Shown here in pieces: positions 1-8,830 of a stretch of 38,769 bases of DNA. The position numbers and the translations under genes are program-made. A model generated the notes under the pieces. The model was not told where the DNA came from. It did no database searches and saw only the letters and a list, made by a program, of their open reading frames with translations. Source of the DNA: Gemmatimonadota bacterium (GTDB taxonomy: Bacteria > Gemmatimonadota > Gemmatimonadetes > Longimicrobiales > Gaopeijiaceae); NCBI GenBank assembly GCA_026706635.1, contig JAPOYJ010000042.1, forward strand, positions 1 to 38,769. The letters run 5' to 3'. Within the stretch, counting starts at the first letter, position 1; each line of letters starts with the position of its first letter.

Positions 1-15
1 CGCTGCGCTCTGCGT

Positions 16-170
16 TGCTCCTCGGACCAATAGCGCTGCGGCTATTGGCCCTTCGTCGCGCCTTGCCAGCGGGGCGCTTCGCCGGTCTCGGTGCTCGTCC
101 GGGCCTGTCCACGGACCGACAGCGCAGCGCCCCACTCGGTGCTCGGGCGAGATTATCTACGGACTGCTAG
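16..170 (-). repeat. Left terminal copy of a ~155-bp dispersed repeat
   Basis: Read on the minus strand, this segment aligns end to end with the last 154 bases of the window, so the window is bounded by inverted copies of one repeat. Bases 16-99 differ from the other copy at only about 3 positions; the gene-proximal half is more diverged. It contains a hairpin, CCAATAGC at 27-34 and GCTATTGG at 41-48. Its gene-facing edge is the 20-bp core at 151-170 ending CTGCTAG, two bases before the first start codon. No protein is encoded. The family is not recognised by name; it could be a REP or MITE-like element. Confidence 0.85.
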
Positions 171-172
171 CG

Positions 173-1447
173 GTGGTACGGATCGGAGAGATTGCGCCAG
201 GGTCGGTCGGCGAAGCCCTCGAGATGCGTGTTGGCACACGCATTATCGCCGTCAATGGGGAACGGGTGCGCGACGGGCTCGACTTCCTCTTCCGTGCCGC
301 CGACGGCGAGCTCGAGCTCGAGGCCGTAGATGCCGAGGGGAACCGCACCGTATACGAGATCGGCGGGTACGACGATCGGCCGCTGGGGATAGTCCCGGAC
401 CGGGACAAGATCAGGGAGTGCGCCAACGAGTGCGTCTTCTGCTTCATCGACGGCAATCCCCCAGACGCGCGGACGCCGCTCTGGCTGCGGGACGACGACT
501 TTAGGCTTTCCTTCACCTACGGCAGCTACGTGACCCTTACGAACCTGGGCCCGCGTGGCCTGGAGCGGCTGGTGGAGCAGCGCATCTCGCCGCTCTACGT
601 CAGCGTGCACGCGACAGACCCAGCCGTCCGGTCACGGATGCTGAAGAACCCTCGCGCAGGGCTGATCATGCAGCAGCTCCGGGAGCTGCTGGAGGGCGGA
701 GTGGAGTTGCATGCGCAGGTGGTGCTCTGTCCGGGGTGGAACGATGGCCCGGAGCTCGACCGCACGATCGAAGACCTCTACGGGCTGGGCGACGGCGTCC
801 TCAGTCTCTCGGTGGTGCCGGTGGGGCTGACGCGCTACAACGTGGGACGCCCGGTGCGCCTGCTCGATGCCGACGAGGCTCAAGTCGCCATCGGACAGAC
901 GGAATCGGCACGGCGGAGGGCGAGAGCCGAGAGAGGGCGGAGCTGGTGCTACGCGGCCGACGAGCTCTTCCTGATCGCCGATAGGGAGGTGCCCGCCGCC
1001 GCCTACTACGACAAGGGCGGGCTGGCGGAGAATGGAGTGGGGGCGCTCCGCGAGCTCCTCGACGCATTCGAGTCGGGGAAGGGGAGACTGGCGCCGACGG
1101 CGGGGGTGGAGAGGGTGCGCGTGGTGACCGGCGCGTCGATGGAGCCGTACTTCGCCGAGATGGCGACCGCCGTGCGAGCGGGGATGGGGTGCGAGACGGA
1201 GGTGGTATCCGTGCCCAACAGCTACTTCGGCCCCACCGTCACGATAGCCGGGCTCCTGGCGGGCTCCGACATCGTGGGGGCAGTTCGCGACTCCCGGCTG
1301 GGCGACCTCGTGCTACTTCCGCGCGCGGCCCTGTCGGGCGAGGATGCGTTCATCGACGGGATGCCGCTCGTGCAGGTCGAGCGGTCGCTGGCACCCGCGA
1401 CGGTGCGCACCGGACACGAGCTGGTCGAGGCCTTGGTCGGCTCGTGA
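173..1447 (+). CDS. PDZ / radical SAM / DUF512 iron-sulfur protein
   Basis: The 424-residue product belongs to the DUF512 family of putative radical SAM enzymes; its substrate is unknown. Residues 1-60 form a PDZ-like segment (GSVGEALEMRVGTRI). A CX3CX2C cluster at Cys83, Cys87 and Cys90 (CANECVFC) is the expected 4Fe-4S ligand set. The C-terminal part ends in the DUF512 region. Placement directly before der, plsY and gpsA matches a gene order seen in several phyla. The GTG start at 173 lies two bases after the CTGCTAG edge of the terminal repeat, and no clear Shine-Dalgarno is seen. The stop overlaps the der start (GTGA), suggesting translational coupling. Family call is firm; biochemical role is unknown. 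Confidence 0.9.
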   Translation: MVRIGEIAPGSVGEALEMRVGTRIIAVNGERVRDGLDFLFRAADGELELEAVDAEGNRTVYEIGGYDDRPLGIVPDRDKIRECANECVFCFIDGNPPDARTPLWLRDDDFRLSFTYGSYVTLTNLGPRGLERLVEQRISPLYVSVHATDPAVRSRMLKNPRAGLIMQQLRELLEGGVELHAQVVLCPGWNDGPELDRTIEDLYGLGDGVLSLSVVPVGLTRYNVGRPVRLLDADEAQVAIGQTESARRRARAERGRSWCYAADELFLIADREVPAAAYYDKGGLAENGVGALRELLDAFESGKGRLAPTAGVERVRVVTGASMEPYFAEMATAVRAGMGCETEVVSVPNSYFGPTVTIAGLLAGSDIVGAVRDSRLGDLVLLPRAALSGEDAFIDGMPLVQVERSLAPATVRTGHELVEALVGS

Positions 1448-2784
1448 GTGCGCCGGTAGTCGCGCTTGTTGGCCGCCCAAATGTGGGTAAGTCCACCTTC
1501 TTCAACCGCGCCCTCGGGCGAAGGGTCGCCGTCGTCGACGACACGCCCGGCGTGACCCGGGACCGCAACTTCGGGCTGACCGACTGGATCGGGCGCAACT
1601 TCTTTCTCGTCGACACCGGTGGGGTCGTGATGGGCTCCGACCGCGAGCTGGACCGCCTGATCCGCAGACAGGCGATGGTCGCGGTCCGGGAGGCTGACGC
1701 CGTGCTCCTCCTCGTGGACGCCAAGGTCGGCATTCACCCCCTCGACGAGCGGCTGGCCGATGAGCTCCGTAAGGTCCCGAAGCCCGTCCTGCTGACCGCC
1801 AACAAGGTGGACAACCTGCCGAACGACGAGTCGCACCTGGAGTTCTGGGGGCTCGGAATGGGGGAGCCGCACGCGGTCAGCTCGGTATCGGGACGCGGCT
1901 TCGGCGATCTCTTCGACGCCTTGCTCCCCCAACTGCCGGAGGAGAACAGCGCCCCCGACGAGACCGACCTCCGAGTTGCCGTGGTGGGAAAGCCGAACGC
2001 CGGAAAGTCGTCGCTCGTGAATCGTCTCTTCGGCCACGAGCGCGTGGTTGTGAGCGATGCGCCTGGCACGACGCGCGACCCCGTCGACCTCGAGTTGACG
2101 TACCACGGAGAGCGCCTCGTCTTCGTGGACACTGCCGGCATCCGGCGCCACTCCCGAATGAGCGATTCGGTCGAGTACTACAGCAGCCTGCGCACCGCGC
2201 GTGTCGTGCGCGAGGCCGATGTCTGCCTAGTGGTGGTGGACAGCGCGGAGGGTCTGCACGCGCAGGACATCAGGGTCGCCGAGAGGGCATGGGGGGCCGG
2301 CTGCGGTGTGATCATGGTCTGCAACAAGTGGGACCTGGTGGCCAGGGAGACGAACAGCGCGGCCCAATTCAGGCGCGCGGCCGGGGAGCGGGCCCCGTTC
2401 CTGCGACAGGTGCCATTCCTCTTTGCTTCGGCGCTGACGGGTCTGCGGGTCCGCAGGACGCTGGATCTGGTGCGTGCGGTCGCCCGGCGGAGATGGACGC
2501 GCATCGGGACGCCCCAGGTCAACGATGCGGTCGAGTCTCTGGTGCGCCGACAGCCGCCGCCGCACTACCGAGGACGCCCCGTAAGGCTGAAGTACGCCAC
2601 TCAGGCGCGCACCCTTCCGCCGACCTTCGTCGTCTTCGCCAACTACCCGGACGCGATCCCGGTCCACTACCGGCGCTACCTCGAGAACTCGCTTCGGGCG
2701 ATGTGGGACTTCGAGGGCGTGCCGGTCAGGGTGCGCCTGCGCCCGAGCGGCGGGCGAAGGACCTCGGCCGGGAAGGGGGGGTAG
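1444..2784 (+). CDS. der: GTPase Der (EngA), ribosome assembly
   Basis: Der is a double-GTPase needed for maturation of the 50S ribosomal subunit. Both G domains are intact. The first has GRPNVGKS at residues 10-17, DTPGVTRD, DTGG and NKVD. The second has GKPNAGKS at 182-189, DAPGTTRD, DTAG and NKWD. A C-terminal KH-like domain follows (RGRPVRLKYATQ). The product is 446 residues, normal for the family. The GTG at 1444 overlaps the upstream TGA. The reading frame stays open further upstream to 1189, but that extension only shadows the DUF512 gene. The next gene starts one base after the stop. Confidence 0.97.
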   Translation: MSAPVVALVGRPNVGKSTFFNRALGRRVAVVDDTPGVTRDRNFGLTDWIGRNFFLVDTGGVVMGSDRELDRLIRRQAMVAVREADAVLLLVDAKVGIHPLDERLADELRKVPKPVLLTANKVDNLPNDESHLEFWGLGMGEPHAVSSVSGRGFGDLFDALLPQLPEENSAPDETDLRVAVVGKPNAGKSSLVNRLFGHERVVVSDAPGTTRDPVDLELTYHGERLVFVDTAGIRRHSRMSDSVEYYSSLRTARVVREADVCLVVVDSAEGLHAQDIRVAERAWGAGCGVIMVCNKWDLVARETNSAAQFRRAAGERAPFLRQVPFLFASALTGLRVRRTLDLVRAVARRRWTRIGTPQVNDAVESLVRRQPPPHYRGRPVRLKYATQARTLPPTFVVFANYPDAIPVHYRRYLENSLRAMWDFEGVPVRVRLRPSGGRRTSAGKGG

Positions 2785-2785
2785 G

Positions 2786-3403
2786 GTGGAGAGCGTTCCC
2801 CTCCTCGCCCTGGCCGCGTACGCCGCTGGGTCGATCCCGTCGGCGTACTGGATCGGCAAGGTGTTCCACGGCAAGGACCTGAGAAAGCTCGGGAGCTCCA
2901 ACCTGGGGGCCACCAACGCACTCCGGGTGCTGGGGTGGCGAGCGGCCGTGCCAGTCGTGCTGGTGGATGTCTTCAAGGGGTTTGCGCCAGCCTGGTGGTT
3001 CCCGCTGCTCGATGGCCACGCAGGCGCTTGGCCGACGGTCCTCTACGGCGGGACCGCGATAGTGGGCCACGTCTTCTCGCTCTGGGTACGCTTCCGAGGC
3101 GGAAAGGGGGTCGCGACGGCCGCGGGTGCCCTGCTCGCGATATCCCCGATGGCCGTCGCTGTGGGGCTGCTAGCCTGGCTGGTGGCGCTCATCGCGCTCC
3201 GTACCGTCTCGGTCGCGTCGATGGTGGCGGCTCTCGCGGTGGGCTTGGCCGGATTGGTCATCCCGGGTGCGGACAGGGCCGTGCAGCTCTTCCTGGGGTC
3301 GATCGCGGTCTTCGTTGTGTGGGCCCATCGCTCCAATATTCGGAGGCTGATCGCAGGCACGGAGCCCCGGATCGGTGGCCGCCGAGGCGAGGGGGACGGG
3401 TGA
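2786..3403 (+). CDS. plsY: Acyl-phosphate:glycerol-3-phosphate acyltransferase PlsY
   Basis: PlsY transfers the acyl group of acyl-phosphate to glycerol-3-phosphate, the first step of phospholipid synthesis, in the inner membrane. The 205-residue hydrophobic protein shows the three conserved cytosolic motifs: GSIPSAYWIGK, GSSNLGATNALR and the glycine-rich FRGGKGVAT. About five membrane segments are visible. It starts with GTG one base after der and ends in a GTGA overlap with gpsA, which makes its substrate; the pair form a functional unit. Confidence 0.96.
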   Translation: MESVPLLALAAYAAGSIPSAYWIGKVFHGKDLRKLGSSNLGATNALRVLGWRAAVPVVLVDVFKGFAPAWWFPLLDGHAGAWPTVLYGGTAIVGHVFSLWVRFRGGKGVATAAGALLAISPMAVAVGLLAWLVALIALRTVSVASMVAALAVGLAGLVIPGADRAVQLFLGSIAVFVVWAHRSNIRRLIAGTEPRIGGRRGEGDG

Positions 3404-4449
3404 AGGTACCTGCCGGGGAGCGCGTCGCGGTGGTAGGCGGAGGTGCCTGGGGCACCGCCCTCGCCGACCTGCTGGCGAGGGGCGGCGGCAGCTCGGTTCG
3501 TCTCTGGGCCCGGGAGCCCGAGGTGGTGGAGTCGATCCGCGAACGCCAGGAGAATGCGGAGTACCTGAAGGGTCTGAAGCTCTGTACGGAGCTCAGAGCC
3601 ACCAGCTCGCTCGAGGGCGCTCTCGGCGGAGCGGGTGTCGTCATCTGGACGTGTCCGGTCCAGTACAGCTCGGCGCTGCTCGCCCGTGCGCGGGAGCACA
3701 TTCTGCCGGAGGCGATCGTCGTCTCGGCCTCGAAGGGGATCGAGGTGGAGACGCTGCGCCCAATGCACGAGATCCTGGGTGCGCACCTTTCCCCTGGGCA
3801 GAGCCGCCGCGTCTGCGCCCTCTCGGGGCCTTCGTTCGCCAGCGAGGTGGTCGCGAGAGTTCCGACCGCTGTCGTCGCCGCGAGTCGGGACCAGGCGGCC
3901 CGTCGCCAGGTGCAGTCCCTCTTTCAGACGAACCGCTTCCGGGTGTACACCAACCGCGACCTGATCGGCGTCGAGCTGGGTGGCGCCCTGAAGAATGTGA
4001 TCGCGCTCGCAGCCGGAGTGGCCGCAGGGCTCGAGCTTGGCCACAACACGGTGGCGGCGCTGATCACCAGAGGCCTGGCCGAGATTGGGCGGCTGGGGGT
4101 CGCGATGGGGGCTAGCGCCGCCACCTTCGCCGGGCTGGCGGGGATGGGCGACCTGGTCCTCACCTGCACAGGGGGTGCCAGCCGGAATCGAAAGGTCGGC
4201 GAGCGGCTGGGCAGAGGCGAGTCGATGGAGGAGATCATGGCCGGGATCAACACCGTGGCCGAGGGCGTAGCCACGGCCCACGCGGTGCGCGATCTTTCGA
4301 GGCGCCACGGTGTGGAGATGCCGGTCTCCACCGAGGTCTATGCGATAGTGGTGCAGGGACGGGATCCAATGGAGGCGCTCGACCGCCTGATGACCCGCGA
4401 GCCGACGTCGGAGGCCCCCGTCGCCTCCCCGAACCCGGAAAGGGGCTAG
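3400..4449 (+). CDS. gpsA: Glycerol-3-phosphate dehydrogenase [NAD(P)+]
   Basis: GpsA reduces dihydroxyacetone phosphate to sn-glycerol-3-phosphate for phospholipid synthesis. The 349-residue protein has the N-terminal Rossmann motif VVGGGAWGTALA, the SASKGIE and GPSFASEV motifs, and the C-terminal helical domain with the catalytic-lysine segment GGALKNVIALAAG. The GTG start at 3400 overlaps the plsY stop, implying coupling; the frame is open further upstream only by chance. A short proline- and glutamate-rich tail follows residue 335. Identification is secure. Confidence 0.97.
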   Translation: MKVPAGERVAVVGGGAWGTALADLLARGGGSSVRLWAREPEVVESIRERQENAEYLKGLKLCTELRATSSLEGALGGAGVVIWTCPVQYSSALLARAREHILPEAIVVSASKGIEVETLRPMHEILGAHLSPGQSRRVCALSGPSFASEVVARVPTAVVAASRDQAARRQVQSLFQTNRFRVYTNRDLIGVELGGALKNVIALAAGVAAGLELGHNTVAALITRGLAEIGRLGVAMGASAATFAGLAGMGDLVLTCTGGASRNRKVGERLGRGESMEEIMAGINTVAEGVATAHAVRDLSRRHGVEMPVSTEVYAIVVQGRDPMEALDRLMTREPTSEAPVASPNPERG

Positions 4450-4455
4450 TGCAGT

Positions 4456-4809
4456 TTGCGGCCGATCGCCCGAAAGACCTACTACTCGATTGGTGAGGTA
4501 AGCGACCTGGCTGGGCTCAAGACCCATGTGCTCAGGTACTGGGAGTCGCAGTTCGATGTGATCTCGCCCACAAAGCGCGGAGGCAAGCGCGTCTACCGAA
4601 TGCGCGACATCGAGACGATCCTCCTCGTCAAGCACCTCCTCTACGAGAAGAAGTTCACCCTCGAGGGCGCGAGGCGCGAGCTGCAGGAGCTGCGCAAGGG
4701 TGGCAGGGTTGCCGTCGAGGGAAGGGAACGGGCCGATCCAGCGGTGGTTGCGTCGATCAGGAAGGAGCTGGAGGAGCTGCGCGACACCCTGACGCTGCCG
4801 GACGGGTAG
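4456..4809 (+). CDS. MerR-family transcriptional regulator
   Basis: The 117-residue protein has an N-terminal winged-helix MerR domain at about residues 7-75 (YYSIGEVSDLAGL, LRYWESQF, KRVYRMRDIETI), followed by a charged, probably coiled-coil segment (GARRELQELRKGG and on). There is no C-terminal cysteine set or ligand-binding domain, so it is a small MerR-type regulator rather than a metal sensor. The apparent start is TTG at 4456, six bases after gpsA; no ATG or GTG alternative in this frame lies close upstream. Its targets cannot be read from the sequence. Linkage to gpsA and surE suggests co-transcription. Confidence 0.85.
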   Translation: MRPIARKTYYSIGEVSDLAGLKTHVLRYWESQFDVISPTKRGGKRVYRMRDIETILLVKHLLYEKKFTLEGARRELQELRKGGRVAVEGRERADPAVVASIRKELEELRDTLTLPDG

Positions 4810-4817
4810 CGGCCCGT

Positions 4818-4833
4818 GGCCACGGACTGCTAG
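4818..4833 (+). repeat. Short CTGCTAG repeat core upstream of surE
   Basis: The segment GGCCACGGACTGCTAG matches the core of the terminal repeat (TTATCCGCGGACTGCTAG). Its final CTAG touches the surE GTG start codon. It overlaps a perfect 12-bp palindrome CCGTGGCCACGG at 4814-4825. The motif occupies the place where a Shine-Dalgarno would be expected, and no good one is present. Confidence 0.7.
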
Positions 4834-5580
4834 GTGCGAATACTCTGCACGAACGACGACGGGTACCTGTCGCCGGGGATCCGGGTGCTGGCAGAGGCCG
4901 CGCATGCGATCGGCTCGGTGGATGTGGTGGCCCCCGACCGCGAGAGGAGCGCCTCTAGCAACTCGCTCACCCTTCACCGTCCGCTCCGCAAGCGCCGGGT
5001 CCCCGACGGCGCCACGATCGTCGACGGCACCCCCACCGACTGTGTCATCCTGGCGGTGATGGACTCCGCCGACCGGCTGCCCGACCTGTGCGTATCGGGG
5101 ATCAACCACGGTCCGAACCTCGGCGAGGACGTCTTCTATTCGGGGACGGTCGCCGCCGCGATGGAGGCGACGATCCTGGGGATCCCTTCGGTGGCCTTCT
5201 CCTACGTGGGCCAGGGGATCGAGGAAGTGGAGGGGTGGCAGGGGGTGGTCGGCAACCTGCTCCGCCAGATCGTCGCCCAGGGGATCCCTGAACACGAGCT
5301 CCTGAATGTGAACCTGCCGGCCTGCTCCCCGTCGGAGTTGCAGGGACTGCGCGTCACGAACCTGGGGCGCCGCCGGTACAGCGACGCCATCACGCGCTCC
5401 GAGGACCCGTCGGGGCGCGAGTACTACTGGATCGGCGGCGGCTACCCGCACTTCCACGGCGGTCCGGACGCGGACTTCCGCGCCGTCCAGGAGGGGTACG
5501 TCTCGGTCACCCCGATGCACCTGGATCTCACCAGCTACAGGCGCCTGGACGACGTGCGCAAGTGGAAGCTGACGCCCTGA
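4834..5580 (+). CDS. surE: 5'/3'-nucleotidase SurE
   Basis: SurE is a metal-dependent nucleoside-monophosphate phosphatase linked to stationary-phase survival. The 248-residue protein carries the canonical metal site at the N-terminus (CTNDDGYLSPGI), then SSNSLTLHRPL, DGTPTDCV and SGINHGPNLGEDVFYSGT. Length is normal. The GTG start at 4834 places the metal-binding NDDG at residues 7-10, as usual, and lies directly after a CTGCTAG repeat core. Upstream are the MerR gene and gpsA on the same strand. Confidence 0.96.
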   Translation: MRILCTNDDGYLSPGIRVLAEAAHAIGSVDVVAPDRERSASSNSLTLHRPLRKRRVPDGATIVDGTPTDCVILAVMDSADRLPDLCVSGINHGPNLGEDVFYSGTVAAAMEATILGIPSVAFSYVGQGIEEVEGWQGVVGNLLRQIVAQGIPEHELLNVNLPACSPSELQGLRVTNLGRRRYSDAITRSEDPSGREYYWIGGGYPHFHGGPDADFRAVQEGYVSVTPMHLDLTSYRRLDDVRKWKLTP

Positions 5581-5592
5581 AGCCTAGCGGTC

Positions 5593-5608
5593 TTCCACGG
5601 GCTGCTAG
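5593..5608 (+). repeat. Short CTGCTAG repeat core between surE and the DUF368 gene
   Basis: TTCCACGGGCTGCTAG matches the recurring core and is oriented with CTAG toward the downstream gene, 33 bases before its start. A degenerate relative (GATTGTCCGCGGGCTGCT) lies at about 6945-6962, just after the DUF368 gene. Confidence 0.6.
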
Positions 5609-5641
5609 TGCCGCTGGCGCGGGGGAGGCACGGGAGTCCCT

Positions 5642-6895
5642 GTGAAGCACTGGCTCGGCAACTCGTTGCGCGGTGTGTGCATGGGGGTGGCTGATGTGGT
5701 GCCGGGGGTATCGGGGGGCACGGTTGCGCTGATTCTGGGTATCTACCCGCGGCTGGTCGGGGCGGTGGGGAGCTTGGGCACGGAGACGCTGCGCATGATT
5801 CGGCGGCGTTCGTTCCGGTTGCTGGTGAAGGAGGGATTGAGGGATCCCGGTCGGCTGGGGGATACGCGGGACGGGACACACGCAGGACACGTTCTCCTGC
5901 TCGCCTCAGTGGTCGCCGGCATCGTGCCAGCCATAGCGATGGGTGCCCAGGTGTTGCCGCCGCTGATCAGCGCCCACCCGGAGCAGATGCGGGGGCTGTT
6001 CCTGGGTCTGGTCGCGGCCTCCGTGACCATTCCCGCCCGCCAGATCAGGCGCCGGAGCCTGCGGCGGTGGCTGCTGGCGGCGGGTGCGGCCGCCCTGACC
6101 GCGTGGTTCGTGGGTCTGCCAGCGCCCTCGACCCGTCATGCCGTCGGGACCGTGACGCTGGAGTTCGCCGAGCCGGTGGCGAGTGAGCTCCGGCTCACGC
6201 CCCGCAACCTCACGCTGACGGCTCCCGGCGAAGGCGGCTGGCCGGAGATCGAATACGGCCTCCGGGCCTCGCAGTACGTGCCCCGTGGCGCAACGGCCCT
6301 GGACGTTCAGGTCGTCGCCCGGATGGCGGGCGGCGCGGGCAACCTCCCCTCGGGCTCGATCCGCGATTGGGACGGCCCCGCGCAGGTCTCCTCGGTGCTT
6401 CAGCGCGAAGCGCTCACCGGCGGCCGCAACCCGAGCCTCGGGTACGTTTTCGTTGGCGGGGCGCTGGCGATCTCGGCGATGGTGCTGCCCGGCATTTCGG
6501 GTTCCTTCGTCCTCCTCCTCCTCGGCCTCTACCACTTCGTGCTGCATTCACTCGCCCTGGCGCTCCGGCACGGCGACCCCGGCGGCGCCGTTGTCGTGGT
6601 GACGATGCTGGCCGCAGTGGCCACAGGTCTGCTCACCTTCTCGCGCGTTCTGAAACACCTCTTTGCCAGGTGGAGAGGGGCGACGCTTGCCGTGTTGGTG
6701 GGCCTGATGGTGGGGTCTCTGAGGAAACTGTGGCCCTTCGTGGACCACGCCGGCGGCGGGCGGGAGGTGTTGACGCTGCCCTCGGCGGGAGACCCCGAGG
6801 CGCTGTCGGTGGGACTCATGTTCTGCGCCGGTGTTGCGGCCGTCCTGCTCCTGGATGCGGTGGGGCGGCGGCAGGGGGGTGGCGACCAGGGCTGA
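5642..6895 (+). CDS. DUF368 family polyprenyl-phosphate transporter
   Basis: DUF368 proteins (PopT group) are thought to recycle undecaprenyl phosphate across the inner membrane. The duplicated signature is present twice: MGVADVVPGVSGGTVALILG near residues 14-33 and ISAMVLPGISGSFVLLLLG near 277-295, consistent with an inverted-repeat membrane fold. At 417 residues it is far longer than the usual ~270-300. The excess is a soluble insertion at about 161-262 between the two repeats. It contains a beta-rich, Ig-like stretch (TVTLEFAEPVASELRL) and is probably extracytoplasmic. The GTG at 5642 is the likely start. Family call is strong; the transported substrate is inferred from the family. Confidence 0.88.
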   Translation: MKHWLGNSLRGVCMGVADVVPGVSGGTVALILGIYPRLVGAVGSLGTETLRMIRRRSFRLLVKEGLRDPGRLGDTRDGTHAGHVLLLASVVAGIVPAIAMGAQVLPPLISAHPEQMRGLFLGLVAASVTIPARQIRRRSLRRWLLAAGAAALTAWFVGLPAPSTRHAVGTVTLEFAEPVASELRLTPRNLTLTAPGEGGWPEIEYGLRASQYVPRGATALDVQVVARMAGGAGNLPSGSIRDWDGPAQVSSVLQREALTGGRNPSLGYVFVGGALAISAMVLPGISGSFVLLLLGLYHFVLHSLALALRHGDPGGAVVVVTMLAAVATGLLTFSRVLKHLFARWRGATLAVLVGLMVGSLRKLWPFVDHAGGGREVLTLPSAGDPEALSVGLMFCAGVAAVLLLDAVGRRQGGGDQG

Positions 6896-6969
6896 ATCCC
6901 GTAGTGGTCGGGCGAAGCCTCTGGACCGGATGCATCCCGGGGGAGATTGTCCGCGGGCTGCTCCAGCTC

Positions 6970-8202
6970 CTACCGACCCGACCGGCTCAACGACCACACC
7001 TGTACATATTCCACACCCAGCTCGTCCGTGGTGTAGCCGAGGATGTAGTCCTCCCCGATCTGGTAGACGCGCAGCCCGGCGGGAGTTTCCATCAAACCCA
7101 GGACGTGTCCCTCGGGGTCGAAGACCGTCCAGACCGGGTTGCCCCGGCCTTGTCCGGGCAGGGTGTACTCCTGAATCCACAGGTGGTTCAGCTCGTCGGC
7201 CAGGACTCTGCGGAACGCGGGGTGGGTCTCGGGGAGACGCACGTCGCGGTACCACTCCTGCTCCTCACGCCTTCTCGCCGCCCGTTCCGGCTCGGGCAAT
7301 CCCGCCACCCGGCGCTCGATATGCGCGTCCAGGTGAGCGGGCGTCGTGGGGATGAGATTGTGTTCCCGGCGGACGATGCGCTTCAGCGTGCCGTCGGTCG
7401 AGTAGACCCGGATCTCGTAGGTGTCGTCGGAACCGACAATGACATCGTCGCCCCATGGGACGACGACGTCGCCGCGGGAAAAGGGAATCCCGATGACCAT
7501 GATCCTGTCTTCCACGGGAGGCGAATACCACTCGCTCCCCGGGAAGGACCCGATGGTTGGGCCCGGTTCCCCTTCGGGGCCCCTGATCTCGTAGATGCTC
7601 CGTGAGCGCGAGAGCCCTGCCTGGGGACTCTCGGTGGGGTCCTGTCGTGAACCGATGACCAGACCGCCCGGCAGCACCGTTTCGACAGAGATGCGGACCC
7701 GGTCCTGCATCCCGAAAACGCGCCCGTAGTTGCCCTGCGAGTCGAAGACGGTCAGGCGATTCCCCTGCGACCAGCGCGCGACGAGCGAATCCCCCGGCCA
7801 GGGGTCGACATGAACGAGGTTTACGAACTCCCCGGGTCCTTCGCCCGAGCCACCCCAGGTAGCCAGGTGGACCCCCAGCGTGTCGAAGGCCCGCAACTCA
7901 CCGGAAGCACGGTCCGCCACGATGATCCTCCCGTCGGGCATTCGGAGAACATCGGAAAGGTCCAGCAGATAAGGGTCCGGTCCGGCGACCTCTCCGATCG
8001 ACAGGACGGGTTTTTCGCCGATCCGCCAACCGAGTCTTGAATCGGCGGGCGGACGGGCGTTCTCGACGACGGGGACCCCGGCGGTGTCCAGGATCTCGAA
8101 GGCGGGCACCGATGCCTCGGGGGGCACTGGTGGGGGATCGCCCGAATCGGCACAGGCGATACCGGTCAAGACCGCGATGGTGAGGCGAGCGGATGGTCTC
8201 AT
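6970..8202 (-). CDS. Six-bladed beta-propeller lipoprotein
   Basis: This 410-residue protein has a short N-terminal export signal ending in a possible lipobox (LTGIAC, Cys17), so it is probably a lipoprotein. The body carries repeated blade motifs of the NHL/6-bladed propeller kind: DVLRMPDGRIIVADRASGEL near residue 85, GDSLVARWSQGNRLTVFDSQG, PWGDDVIVGSDDTYEIRVYS and LNHLWIQEYTLPG. No catalytic residues are recognised. Such solitary propeller lipoproteins are abundant in Gemmatimonadota, with unknown ligands. It is convergent with the DUF368 gene (74 bp between). Confidence 0.75.
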   Translation of the reverse strand: MRPSARLTIAVLTGIACADSGDPPPVPPEASVPAFEILDTAGVPVVENARPPADSRLGWRIGEKPVLSIGEVAGPDPYLLDLSDVLRMPDGRIIVADRASGELRAFDTLGVHLATWGGSGEGPGEFVNLVHVDPWPGDSLVARWSQGNRLTVFDSQGNYGRVFGMQDRVRISVETVLPGGLVIGSRQDPTESPQAGLSRSRSIYEIRGPEGEPGPTIGSFPGSEWYSPPVEDRIMVIGIPFSRGDVVVPWGDDVIVGSDDTYEIRVYSTDGTLKRIVRREHNLIPTTPAHLDAHIERRVAGLPEPERAARRREEQEWYRDVRLPETHPAFRRVLADELNHLWIQEYTLPGQGRGNPVWTVFDPEGHVLGLMETPAGLRVYQIGEDYILGYTTDELGVEYVQVWSLSRSGR

Positions 8203-8573
8203 TTCATTGCGAGAGTGCTCGTTGTGGTTCGGACCCTAGGGGGGGCCGAGCCGCGCAGAGCGGTACACGGCCACCGGTCTGCGCGGGCGGGGTAACCCCA
8301 TGGGGCAGACTGGACAATGTCACCCCCTGGTGCCTAGGCCACCCGTTTCGGCTGGCTCTTCCGCGGGGCCGTGCTGCAGGAAGCGAGGCGATCGAGGCGG
8401 TGGAAGGCGACTCGCCGCGGGAGCCAGCCCACCTGCCAGCAGCGACGAAATCCATTCCGTCGAACATCTCGGGGTCCAGATCCTTCCAGACCGTCTCGCC
8501 ATCCACCACGACCACGACCTTGTTGCGGTCTTCCGTGCGATCTCGTGAACACGCCTGGCCGCACGGAGAAACG
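8203..8573. other. 371-bp intergenic stretch
   Basis: No convincing gene is visible. The only protein-like hint is on the minus strand near 8440-8515 (VVVVDGETVWKDLDPEMFDG). It faintly recalls the VVDG segment of TonB-plug domains but has no start context or continuation. No terminator or repeat was recognised. Confidence 0.5.
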
Positions 8574-8646
<73 letters not shown>

Positions 8647-8830
8647 TCCACGCGAAGGAAGATCACCGGCCCAGGTTGTGCGGACAAGGCGCGGTGGGGC
8701 CGGGCTCGACTCGCAACGGACGAAACACCCGTGCTGTCCAAGTGGGTCCGGCGGGGCGGGTGACCGGCGTTCGGGGGTGGGGCCTCCGAGCGGGTGCAGA
8801 CTACACGTTCGTGCGACGCGTCCGGATCGG

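Noticed and set aside
3043-5520. An 825-codon open frame on the minus strand
   Set aside because: It lies opposite plsY, gpsA, the MerR gene and surE, has no recognisable domain and is a by-product of high GC content.
8440-8515. TonB-plug-like fragment on the minus strand (VVVVDGETVWKDLDPE)
   Set aside because: Too short, and no continuation on either side supports a plug or barrel domain.
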